DNA of 20,934 nt. It comes from Dehalococcoidia bacterium. GTDB lineage: Bacteria > Chloroflexota > Dehalococcoidia > GIF9 > AB-539-J10. Location of the stretch: the NCBI GenBank assembly GCA_030606765.1, contig JAUWFX010000012.1:1-20934 (forward strand). Reading direction: 5' to 3'. The translations under genes were made by a program, and so were the position numbers. Below are positions 6,715 to 13,191 of the stretch, piece by piece; the stretch's first letter is position 1; every line of letters begins with the position of its first letter. The notes beneath the pieces were generated by a model, which was not told the origin of the DNA, made no database searches, and was given only the letters and a program-made list of their open reading frames with translations.

Positions 6715-6782
6715 ATTTCTATATTTCAAATTCTAAGCTCCTGTCTGCAATTCGGGGTTTCATCTTTGAACTCTCCATGCCT

Positions 6783-7223
6783 CTATGTCTCCGGATTTCT
6801 CTTATAGTCCTCAAGAGTCACCACTACTCGACCGTCATGGCTAACGGTCACCGTTATCTCCTGGATTCCATCATCATCGTTAGGATACTCGTCTTTGTTT
6901 AAGCGAATAGCTGTGGTCACTACACTATAGTCGGGGGGAAGTGTAATATACGGGTCCAAGTAGTATTCGGGATGGCCATCTTCCAGAATATCATCGTAGT
7001 CGCTATACCTAACATACTCCATTTGGGTGCGGGCGATGCTTTCGGAAGTGGCCCGCCTGTCAGCAATAATGAAAGCCAGGGCCGCGGTCTGAAGGGCACT
7101 CAGAACGGAGACGGCAATTATGCCCAGAAGAGCTATAGCTATCACGACCTCAAGTATGGAGAAGCCGCGGGAGCGGCCCCGGAAGGCTTTCCTTGCTTTG
7201 CTATTTAGTCTCATCTTTTTCAT
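6783..7223 (-). CDS. Type IV prepilin-like protein, PilV/GspI-like
   Basis: A basic leader ends in 'RGRSRG' and is followed by 'FSILEVVIAIALLGIIAVSV', a textbook prepilin site (cleavage after Gly, Phe at mature position 1, Glu at 5). The rest is about 100 residues with 'ESIARTQMEYVRYSDYDD', a pattern seen in PilV/GspI minor pilins. ATG 7223 has GGTGAG at a good distance upstream; GTG 7235 overlaps that ribosome site and is less likely. It is followed by the PilW/GspJ-like gene, matching the common GspI-GspJ order. PilC lies about 150 bp upstream, beyond a double-hairpin element. Confidence 0.85.
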   Translation of the reverse strand: MKKMRLNSKARKAFRGRSRGFSILEVVIAIALLGIIAVSVLSALQTAALAFIIADRRATSESIARTQMEYVRYSDYDDILEDGHPEYYLDPYITLPPDYSVVTTAIRLNKDEYPNDDDGIQEITVTVSHDGRVVVTLEDYKRNPET

Positions 7224-7238
7224 TTTCTCTCTCACCCC

Positions 7239-7296
7239 GTAGGGGCGGGGCTTGTCCCCCCTTTTAACGCCAGGCGGAGATAAACTCCGCCACTAC
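7239..7296. repeat. Double-hairpin element, family B (copy 3)
   Basis: GTAG, hairpin GGGG-CTTGT-CCCC, spacer, hairpin GGCGGAG-ATAAA-CTCCGCC, then CTAC. It lies in the pilC-prepilin gap and touches the ribosome site region of the prepilin gene. Confidence 0.65.
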
Positions 7297-7370
7297 ACTT
7301 CTTTCCCCTCTTTCTTATTTGACATTTGAGCTTTGTAATTTGTCATTGCCTCCTCAATAGCCTTCACCTG

Positions 7371-8579
7371 CTAACCTAGCTGACCATAGATAGAATACAT
7401 GGCTGAAAACATAGCTAATACAAGAAAACCAATTACCAAGCCTATAAATATCGTCAGTGCAGGTTGAATAAGCGCCACAGCCGCCTTAGTCTTGTCGGCA
7501 GACAAGACCTCAAAATTGTCGGCTACAGTGGTCAGCGTGTTTTCGAGATTACCGGTTTCTTCACCAACCCTCACCATCTGCGTCATCAAGGGCAGGAAAA
7601 GCTCTCTCTTAGCCATAGGTCGGGATAAACCTTCGCCTCTCATTAACTCCTGCTGAACTCCGGTCAGATTCTCAACCACGAACTTGTTGTTGCTGGCGCT
7701 AGTGGTCATGTTCAGTACTTCCGGTAATGGCAAGCCAATCCTTATCAGCATGGACATAGTCCGGCAGCTACGGGCAAGCTCAGCCAGGTGAACAATACGT
7801 CCGATTACGGGCAAACCGAGCATCATTTTATCCCAGCGGTATCTCCCGGTTGGGGTCCTGATATATATATAGATCGCGGCAACAGCAATTAAAACCCCGA
7901 GCAGAAGATAAAGCCCATAATGGTTAATCCATCCGGTAATGCCTATAAGTATTCTGGTGGGCAAAGGCAAGTCAAACCCAAATTGAGAGTACAGGCCGGC
8001 GAAGGTGGGAAAAACAAAAGTGACCAATACCAGTACCACGGCAATAGCGACAATAACTACGATAATGGGATAGGTCAAGGCACCTTTTATCTGCTTCTGG
8101 GTAACGACTGACCTTTCTATATAATCAGCCATCTGCCTCAGCACCACCTCGAGGTTACCGCCTTGTTCACCGGCAGCTATAGCCTGATGGTACATATGAG
8201 AGAAAGCCCGAGGATGTTTACTTAGTGCCTTTGATAGTGGACTACCACCGCGAATATCCGAGGCTACTTCACCAACTATGCTACCCAGAGTTTGGTTATC
8301 TATCTGGCTTTGTAATAAATCTAAAGAAGTAACAATATCAGTGCCGGATTCTAAAAGTAAAGCCAACTGACGGGAAAACATCACTATTTCCTGCGGCTTT
8401 ATGCTGGAAAAGCTGGCAAGCAATTTCTCCTTGTTAAGAAGGGGTGTGACTGACTTAAGGCTGACCACACGGTACCCTCCATAGCTCAATAATTCGGATG
8501 CCGCCTCTTCAGTGGTAGCCGACACCTTGCCCTTAACTAATTTCTTATCTTCAGTATAGGCTGTATAAGCGAAATCCAT
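7371..8579 (-). CDS. pilC: PilC/GspF inner-membrane platform protein
   Basis: At 402 residues it has the family's usual length and two GspF domains. Domain 1 (about 67-190) has 'AGEQGGNLEVVLRQMADYIE' (136-155) and a membrane span at about 170-192. Domain 2 (about 270-392) has the equivalent 'VGEETGNLENTLTTVADNFE' (338-357) and a C-terminal span at about 370-395; another span lies at 222-240. The protein sits in the inner membrane, is turned by the PilB ATPase, and adds pilins to the growing fibre. GGAGG six bases before ATG 8579 fixes the start, and only 15 bp separate it from pilB, so the two are co-transcribed. I see nothing unusual in it. Confidence 0.95.
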   Translation of the reverse strand: MDFAYTAYTEDKKLVKGKVSATTEEAASELLSYGGYRVVSLKSVTPLLNKEKLLASFSSIKPQEIVMFSRQLALLLESGTDIVTSLDLLQSQIDNQTLGSIVGEVASDIRGGSPLSKALSKHPRAFSHMYHQAIAAGEQGGNLEVVLRQMADYIERSVVTQKQIKGALTYPIIVVIVAIAVVLVLVTFVFPTFAGLYSQFGFDLPLPTRILIGITGWINHYGLYLLLGVLIAVAAIYIYIRTPTGRYRWDKMMLGLPVIGRIVHLAELARSCRTMSMLIRIGLPLPEVLNMTTSASNNKFVVENLTGVQQELMRGEGLSRPMAKRELFLPLMTQMVRVGEETGNLENTLTTVADNFEVLSADKTKAAVALIQPALTIFIGLVIGFLVLAMFSAMYSIYGQLG

Positions 8580-8594
8580 TTGTAACCTCCGTGG

Positions 8595-10964
8595 CTAAGT
8601 AGTAGTGTAGGCATTGCGCAGCACCTCAGAGGGTGTGGTAATACCTTCCTTTACATTACGCATACCATCGTTCAACATAGATATCATACCGTCTTGAAGT
8701 GCTTGAGCCCGTATAGCAGTACTGCTGGCATGATTACAGACCATCGCTCCTATAGTGTCGCTCACAGGTAGAATCTCGAAGATTCCCGTACGCCCCAGGT
8801 AACCGGTATAGGCGCAGGACTTACAACCGGTACCGTAGAGAAACTCAGTCTTCTTCTCCCCCATTGCCTGTTCATAAGCTATCTGCTCGACCAGGGGGGC
8901 CTCAATAAGGCGACCACAATCAGGGCAGACGCGCCGCACCATACGCTGAGCGACAACACCAATAACCGCTGAGGCTATCAAGAAGGGCTCTACCTTCAGG
9001 TCAAGGAGACGGGAGAGCACGCCGGCAACATCATTAGCGTGGATAGAAGACAGCATCAGGTGCCCGGTTAAGGCTGCCTGGACAGCTATATTAGCTGTCT
9101 CGGCATCGCGTATCTCACCAACTAATATTACGTCAGGGTCAAGACGAAGTATAGACCTCAAACCGCTGGCAAAGGTAATGCCAGCCTGGGGGTTAACCTG
9201 AATCTGGTTAATATCCTGAAATCGGTACTCAGCAGGGTCTTCAATAGTAATGATATTTCTGCCGTGAGTATCAAGGGAATTGATTGAGGCATATAGAGTG
9301 GTAGTTTTGCCCGCTCCGGTAGGACCGCTAATCAGAATCATGCCATAGGGAACCTTGAGCATACTTTCATACTTTGCCAGGCTATCAGGTAACATACCAA
9401 GCTCTGCTAACCCGAGAGTAGCCAGTGACTTATCCAGAAGCCGCAGGGTTGCTGTCTCGCCCAGGACAGTGGGAGCGGTGGCGACTCTGATATCTATCTC
9501 TCGCCCTTTAGATACGGCGGAGAATTGACCATCTTGAGGACGAAAATGGTCAGCGATATTCATTTCACCCAGGATTTTAATCCGTGAAATGAGTGCCCGG
9601 TGTACATTCATAGGTAGAGACATCGTATCTTGAAGAGTGCCATCTATCCGGTAGCGTATTCGCACTCTATCTTCTTCCGGCTCAATATGAATGTCAGACG
9701 CCCGGGCTTTGACTGCTTCATCAATTATAAGGTTGAGAGCTTGAACCAGAGGGGTCTCAGTGGCAGCAGTAATGGCAATCTTCTCGTCAGTCGCCTCATC
9801 CGGGATGGAGATGCGAGAAATCTGCGTCTCAATTTCGCCATAAGCTTTATAATTGAAGTCAATAGCGTCCCTGACTTCATGGGCAGTGGCGGCTACAGGC
9901 TTAATTCTCATTCGGCTCTGGGCGGCAATAGCCTCCAGTGCAAAGATATCAGTCGGGTCTGCCATAGCCACTTCCATTGTCCTACCAGATATGGTCAGGG
10001 GTATGACATTGTATCTCCGCGCCATCACCTCGGGAATCAATTGTAGTGCCTCAGGCTGGGGCATCTGCCTCAGTAGCTTGGCATGAGCCTTATCTGCCTT
10101 AACTGGCTTCTGTGATGGCTCAACAGGCAACTCTTCAGTCCCAGGTTTAGCAGGTAGTTTTTGACCCAACTTAATGACTTTTATCTGCTGGTGCCGGGCA
10201 AATTGCTGTGCCCCGGGGCTAAGCTCTACTGATACCACAATGACCTTCTGGTCAACGCCAACCTCATAGGCCTTGGTATCAAATAACATTATCTGCTCCA
10301 GGCTAATTTCCTTCTCCCCATTGAGGAAATCTATAGCCATCCTGTGCTCGACCTGATCGTTTTCAGTATTAGCCAGTATATCAAAGGTGTATTCAACTCC
10401 TGACCGGCCTTTAATTCTGGCCTTCTCTTTTACTCCGTAGCCCAGGTTGGCTAAAGATTTGACCAGGTCCTCCTTTGTCTCAACCTTGACCGGCTCCTCG
10501 GGCTTAGCTGGCTGCGTGGGTGCCGGTGTTGATAGTTTCCCAACTTGTTCTCCATCAATAACCTTTATTCGCTGTTTGAGAGCCAGCTGTTTCGTCTCCT
10601 GACCAAGTTCTGGGATGGCAATGAGAATCCTGTCGAGGATGCCGCAATCATAGGCTTTATTGGCAAAGCTGAAAATGGTGCCCACTTCTATATCTCTATC
10701 ACCACCAGCGGCAATGCCGATAGCAATATTGTAGCTGGTAAGACCATCGTTTCTTTGGCCCAGCATATCAAAGGTATGCTCAATCCCTGATTTCCCGAGG
10801 AGCTTGGCTCCATCGGTTACTTCATACCCCTGCTGCTCCAGATACTTTCTAACCTGAGCTTTTAGCTCCGGACCAATTTTCATACGACGTACTCTCTCAT
10901 CCACTTTCTCCAATTCGGGCAAAGTGTAATTCTCCATTTGGCTAAAGTCAACATTGTTAACCAT
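8595..10964 (-). CDS. pilB: PilB/GspE pilus extension ATPase with a tandem N-terminal domain
   Basis: The C-terminal half is a canonical PilB/GspE hexameric motor: GspE-N/MshEN-like region (about 295-375), Walker A 'GPTGAGKT' (547-554), 'RSILRLDPDVILVGEIRD' with GEIRD at 616-620, a His box ('SSIHANDVAG'), and a zinc site C680/C683 and C714/C717. At 789 residues it is much longer than usual (about 560-580). The extra part is two tandem copies of one domain (about 34-144 and 164-270), sharing 'SGxExTFDxL', 'KAYxxG' and 'QxIKVIxxxQ'. The pattern resembles a PD-(D/E)xK (Mrr-like) fold, but the lysine-bearing third motif is absent, so nuclease activity is unlikely. It heads the pilB-pilC unit behind the promoter at 11021-11048. 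ATG 10964 has only a weak upstream ribosome site. Confidence 0.93.
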   Translation of the reverse strand: MVNNVDFSQMENYTLPELEKVDERVRRMKIGPELKAQVRKYLEQQGYEVTDGAKLLGKSGIEHTFDMLGQRNDGLTSYNIAIGIAAGGDRDIEVGTIFSFANKAYDCGILDRILIAIPELGQETKQLALKQRIKVIDGEQVGKLSTPAPTQPAKPEEPVKVETKEDLVKSLANLGYGVKEKARIKGRSGVEYTFDILANTENDQVEHRMAIDFLNGEKEISLEQIMLFDTKAYEVGVDQKVIVVSVELSPGAQQFARHQQIKVIKLGQKLPAKPGTEELPVEPSQKPVKADKAHAKLLRQMPQPEALQLIPEVMARRYNVIPLTISGRTMEVAMADPTDIFALEAIAAQSRMRIKPVAATAHEVRDAIDFNYKAYGEIETQISRISIPDEATDEKIAITAATETPLVQALNLIIDEAVKARASDIHIEPEEDRVRIRYRIDGTLQDTMSLPMNVHRALISRIKILGEMNIADHFRPQDGQFSAVSKGREIDIRVATAPTVLGETATLRLLDKSLATLGLAELGMLPDSLAKYESMLKVPYGMILISGPTGAGKTTTLYASINSLDTHGRNIITIEDPAEYRFQDINQIQVNPQAGITFASGLRSILRLDPDVILVGEIRDAETANIAVQAALTGHLMLSSIHANDVAGVLSRLLDLKVEPFLIASAVIGVVAQRMVRRVCPDCGRLIEAPLVEQIAYEQAMGEKKTEFLYGTGCKSCAYTGYLGRTGIFEILPVSDTIGAMVCNHASSTAIRAQALQDGMISMLNDGMRNVKEGITTPSEVLRNAYTTT

Positions 10965-11020
10965 GTCTTAACCCGAGTTAACTAGGGCATAATAATGTAC
11001 CTTTTTCACAAGCTAACTAC

Positions 11021-11048
11021 AATTTAGCACATCGTAGTAGTTTGTCAA
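11021..11048 (-). promoter_or_regulatory. Probable promoter of pilB-pilC
   Basis: On the minus strand TTGACA (11043-11048) is followed after 16 bp by TAAATT (11021-11026). The -35 is perfect and the -10 matches four of six bases. Arms AACTAC and GTAGTT overlap the spacer and -10, and could be an operator. The leader would be about 50 nt. Confidence 0.55.
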
Positions 11049-11109
11049 TAGGACTTTTGGGGGGTTCTTTGCGGGTTCTAGTGGATTGGCAGGGAACAAG
11101 TCCCTCCAC

Positions 11110-11148
11110 GAGATTGCTTCGGCTGACTTCATCAGCCTCGCAACGACA
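11110..11148. repeat. Hairpin repeat, family A
   Basis: GAGATTGCTTC, inner stem GGCTGA-CTTCA-TCAGCC, then TCGCAACGACA, followed by GTGTCATTGCTCTAAAC. It is the closest relative of the copy at 5947-5984, including the downstream extension. Confidence 0.65.
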
Positions 11149-11249
11149 GAATGAGGGTGTCATTGCTCTAAACTGTTTCGATCATTGGTATTTGGGGCTT
11201 TGATATTGTTTAGGACTTGGTGCTTGGGATTCAGGATTTCTTCAATACC

Positions 11250-11300
11250 GTAGGGGTGATGCTTTAGCCTCGCGCTGCGGGTCTCAAGACCCGCAACTAC
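11250..11300. repeat. Double-hairpin element, family B (copy 4)
   Basis: GTAG, a degenerate first hairpin around GCTTTAGCCT, then the perfect hairpin GCGGGTCT-CA-AGACCCGC, then CTAC. Confidence 0.6.
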
Positions 11301-11387
11301 ATCAGCTTGGCAATGACAGAAGGAGGTGTTTCACAATGACTTTTGTGTCACTATTTCTGTAAATCACTATTGCCTATAAAGCGGCAT

Positions 11388-12092
11388 TCAAACTTCATCA
11401 AAATCTTCTAATAGCCTCCGCGGTTTTGCTTCTGGTGAAATCCAGCCGCTGTGCAGGGCGAGAGCAACAGCGTGGGCCCTATCATTAGCATTTAGCTTAC
11501 GCAGGATGGCACTAACATGATTTTTAATTGTTTGTTCGCTGATTTCCAGGATACGGGCTATTTCTTTATTTGAGTTGCCCTCAGCAACGTAGGTCAGAAT
11601 CTGCGTTTCCCTCTTGGTAAGGGGAGCGACTATGCCTTCCATAGTTTTCCCCATACCTCGAAATTGGTTTAATACCTGCTTGGCAACCTTAGGTCTAGTC
11701 ATCAGGCTTTCATTTATGGGATATTCACCTTTGCGGGCTCGTCTTATAATGCTAGCCAGTTCGTCGGCAGTGGCGCTCTTACTCAAGCAGGCTACGGCTG
11801 CAGTTTTAATGACTTCAAAAAGCTCTTCATCATTAGGGTCAGGGCTTAGCACCACTACTTTAGTATTTGGATAGTATTGAGCAATTTTTCTACCCAGCTC
11901 AATTCCGCTGAGGCTGGCCAGGTCAGAGCCAAGCAAAGCAACATCAGGGAGATTAGCTTCAATTAGCTCGAGTGCATTCTCAGTTGGGTCGCATTCTAAT
12001 ATCTCCAGGTCAGGTTGTTGAGCCAATGTCTGACGCACCCCGGCTCTGAAAAATGCTTGCTCATCAATTACCATCACTTTGATCTTATTCAT
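11388..12092 (-). CDS. NarL/FixJ-type response regulator lacking the phospho-acceptor Asp
   Basis: It has an N-terminal receiver domain (about 4-120) and a C-terminal LuxR-type helix-turn-helix ('LTKRETQILTYVAEGNSNKE', then 'IARILEISEQTIKNHVSAIL'). In the receiver, D10/E11, the switch Ser ('VVVLSPD') and the Lys ('CLSKSAT') are present. Where the phosphorylated Asp belongs (PDVxLLD) the sequence is 'PDVALLGSDLASLSG', so the site is Gly55. The protein is therefore probably a phosphorylation-independent (pseudo-receiver) regulator unless D57 substitutes. Neither neighbour is a histidine kinase. It lies upstream of pilB on the same strand, separated by about 420 bp, so control of pilus genes is a reasonable guess. 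AAAGGAGG precedes ATG 12092, and a TTGACA-type promoter lies at 12174-12201. Confidence 0.9.
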   Translation of the reverse strand: MNKIKVMVIDEQAFFRAGVRQTLAQQPDLEILECDPTENALELIEANLPDVALLGSDLASLSGIELGRKIAQYYPNTKVVVLSPDPNDEELFEVIKTAAVACLSKSATADELASIIRRARKGEYPINESLMTRPKVAKQVLNQFRGMGKTMEGIVAPLTKRETQILTYVAEGNSNKEIARILEISEQTIKNHVSAILRKLNANDRAHAVALALHSGWISPEAKPRRLLEDFDEV

Positions 12093-12173
12093 CAGCCACC
12101 TCCTTTTGAAGCTTTACATCTTTAATAATTCAAACATTCTCTTGGTTATTTTAATTCAGCTCCAGTGATTTAT

Positions 12174-12201
12174 CGTATAATGTAATGCTCCTTGGTGTCA
12201 A
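12174..12201 (-). promoter_or_regulatory. Probable promoter of the response regulator
   Basis: On the minus strand TTGACA (12196-12201) is followed after 16 bp by TATACG (12174-12179). The leader would be about 75 nt. It is back to back with the plus-strand promoter at 12245-12272. Confidence 0.55.
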
Positions 12202-12244
12202 TAGTCTCTATTATATCACCTTGCACTGATAATTATTGGGGGGC

Positions 12245-12272
12245 TTGACAAGCGCCATTGAGATAGTATAAT
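12245..12272 (+). promoter_or_regulatory. Consensus sigma70 promoter of the winged helix gene
   Basis: TTGACA (12245-12250), 16 bp, TATAAT (12267-12272): both hexamers match consensus exactly. The predicted start near 12279 leaves a leader of about 28 nt. Confidence 0.8.
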
Positions 12273-12307
12273 AGTAATAGGCTAAAGGTAATACATAGTG
12301 GGATAGT

Positions 12308-12595
12308 ATGATGAATCGGCGAAGGTCTAATATAGAGATAATAGCTGATATGCTCAGGGTTGGGGAAAACGGCGCTGGCAAGACGGAGATTATGTATAGC
12401 GCCAATATGAGCTATGCCCAGATACAGAAGTATCTCGGTTTCCTGTTGAGCCACGGGTTCATTAACAAAGTGAAGGTAGGAAATCCCTCAGTTACCTATC
12501 AGGTAACGGACAAAGGGGGAGAGCTGCTCAGAAATATAAACTGCATAATTGAAGTACTCGAGTTCCACAATGGCCATAATGGCAATGGAGCTTGA
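12308..12595 (+). CDS. ArnR1-like winged helix DNA-binding protein
   Basis: This 95-residue protein is a single winged helix: helix 1 'NIEIIADMLRVGENG', helix 2 'GKTEIMYSANMSYAQIQKYL' leading into the recognition helix, then a wing around 'VGNPSVTYQVTDKGGELLRN'. The spacing and the 'TDKG' wing match the ArnR1-like / HTH_45 family, common in archaea and also found in Chloroflexota, whose members are mostly uncharacterised transcription regulators. No ligand or sensor domain is attached. It is transcribed from a perfect-consensus promoter and divergently from the response regulator, so it may bind the shared 215-bp intergenic region. Its target cannot be read from the sequence. Confidence 0.8.
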   Translation: MMNRRRSNIEIIADMLRVGENGAGKTEIMYSANMSYAQIQKYLGFLLSHGFINKVKVGNPSVTYQVTDKGGELLRNINCIIEVLEFHNGHNGNGA

Positions 12596-12682
12596 GGCTT
12601 AAATGTTGTGGAGTTATAGAGGGGTGCCTGGAAGTAGAGTGAGGTCACCCCTTATTTAACATAAAAATCTAAGGAGAGTGTT

Positions 12683-12706
12683 ATGATAGGAGCGGTATAT
12701 GTCTGA
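12683..12706 (+). CDS. Seven-codon leader ORF overlapping the next start
   Basis: AAGGAG precedes ATG 12683 by six to eight bases; the frame reads MIGAVYV and stops at 12704-12706. It overlaps the ATG of the next gene (12699) in another frame, so ribosomes ending here could restart there. Translation is not proven. Confidence 0.3.
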   Translation: MIGAVYV

Positions 12707-13025
12707 AAGAAGGATGCTAATAGTAGATGCTGAGCTGGTGAAAAGGGTAGACGACAATCGTGGTGATATGGGTCAGTCTGAGTTCATCGAATTTCTTATT
12801 GAGACTCAGTTGAAGGAAAAGGAAGAAGGTAAAAAGCAAGGCGACGTAACCCGAGAAGAATTTCACCAGTTTCAGGAAGGCACGAAAGAGCTATTGCGCA
12901 ATTTCCTGGAATTCTTTATCAGCTATGGGTTGGAGCTAGGCAAGCAACCTGGCGATAACGAATTCGAGCAATTAGCTCAGAAACTGCAAAGTCTAGGTAG
13001 CTCAGCAAAGGTAAAAAGCTCCTGA
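12699..13025 (+). CDS. Ribbon-helix-helix-like small protein
   Basis: Residues 4-40 ('RRMLIVDAELVKRVDDNRGD', then 'MGQSEFIEFLIETQLKE') look like a ribbon-helix-helix unit: a beta strand, a helix, a turn with a Ser-Glu-Phe helix cap, and a second helix. This fold binds DNA as a dimer, as in CopG and MetJ. Residues 41-60 are charged, and 'TKELLRNFLEFFISYGLELG' (about 61-80) is an amphipathic helix that could oligomerise or touch the membrane. I do not recognise a named family beyond this. AGGAG six bases before ATG 12699 supports the start. It lies about 100 bp after the winged helix gene, with a weak hairpin (AGGGGTG/CACCCCT) between. No toxin-like partner is next to it, so an antitoxin role is not supported. 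Confidence 0.65.
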   Translation: MSERRMLIVDAELVKRVDDNRGDMGQSEFIEFLIETQLKEKEEGKKQGDVTREEFHQFQEGTKELLRNFLEFFISYGLELGKQPGDNEFEQLAQKLQSLGSSAKVKSS

Positions 13026-13191
13026 CTTTCTTTCCTCGCATTTTCCTCCACAATCACATCCCCCACAGCTTCAAATAGAACTATCTTCTAGAACATAAGC
13101 TCTTCCCAAGTTATTCCCAGCCTTGTCATACTATCTTCAGGATAATGAAGCTCCTGCGTTGTTATTCTGAATAAAGTGAAGAGGTATAGCT

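Larger units (their letters stand above)
10965..11387. other. Gene-free spacer between pilB and the response regulator
   Basis: About 420 bp holding the pilB promoter (11021-11048), one family A hairpin (11110-11148), a family C tract sharing TTTGATATTGTTTAG (11199-11213) with 5043-5057, and one double-hairpin element (11250-11300). I see no gene. Confidence 0.7.

Noticed and set aside
7293..7346. Minus-strand 17-codon frame after GAGGAGG
   Set aside because: The site is only two bases from the ATG and the peptide is a translation of a CAAATGTCAAA-type tract.
9630..10086. Plus-strand open frames of 138 and 77 codons
   Set aside because: They are antisense to pilB, a well-supported gene, with no family resemblance.
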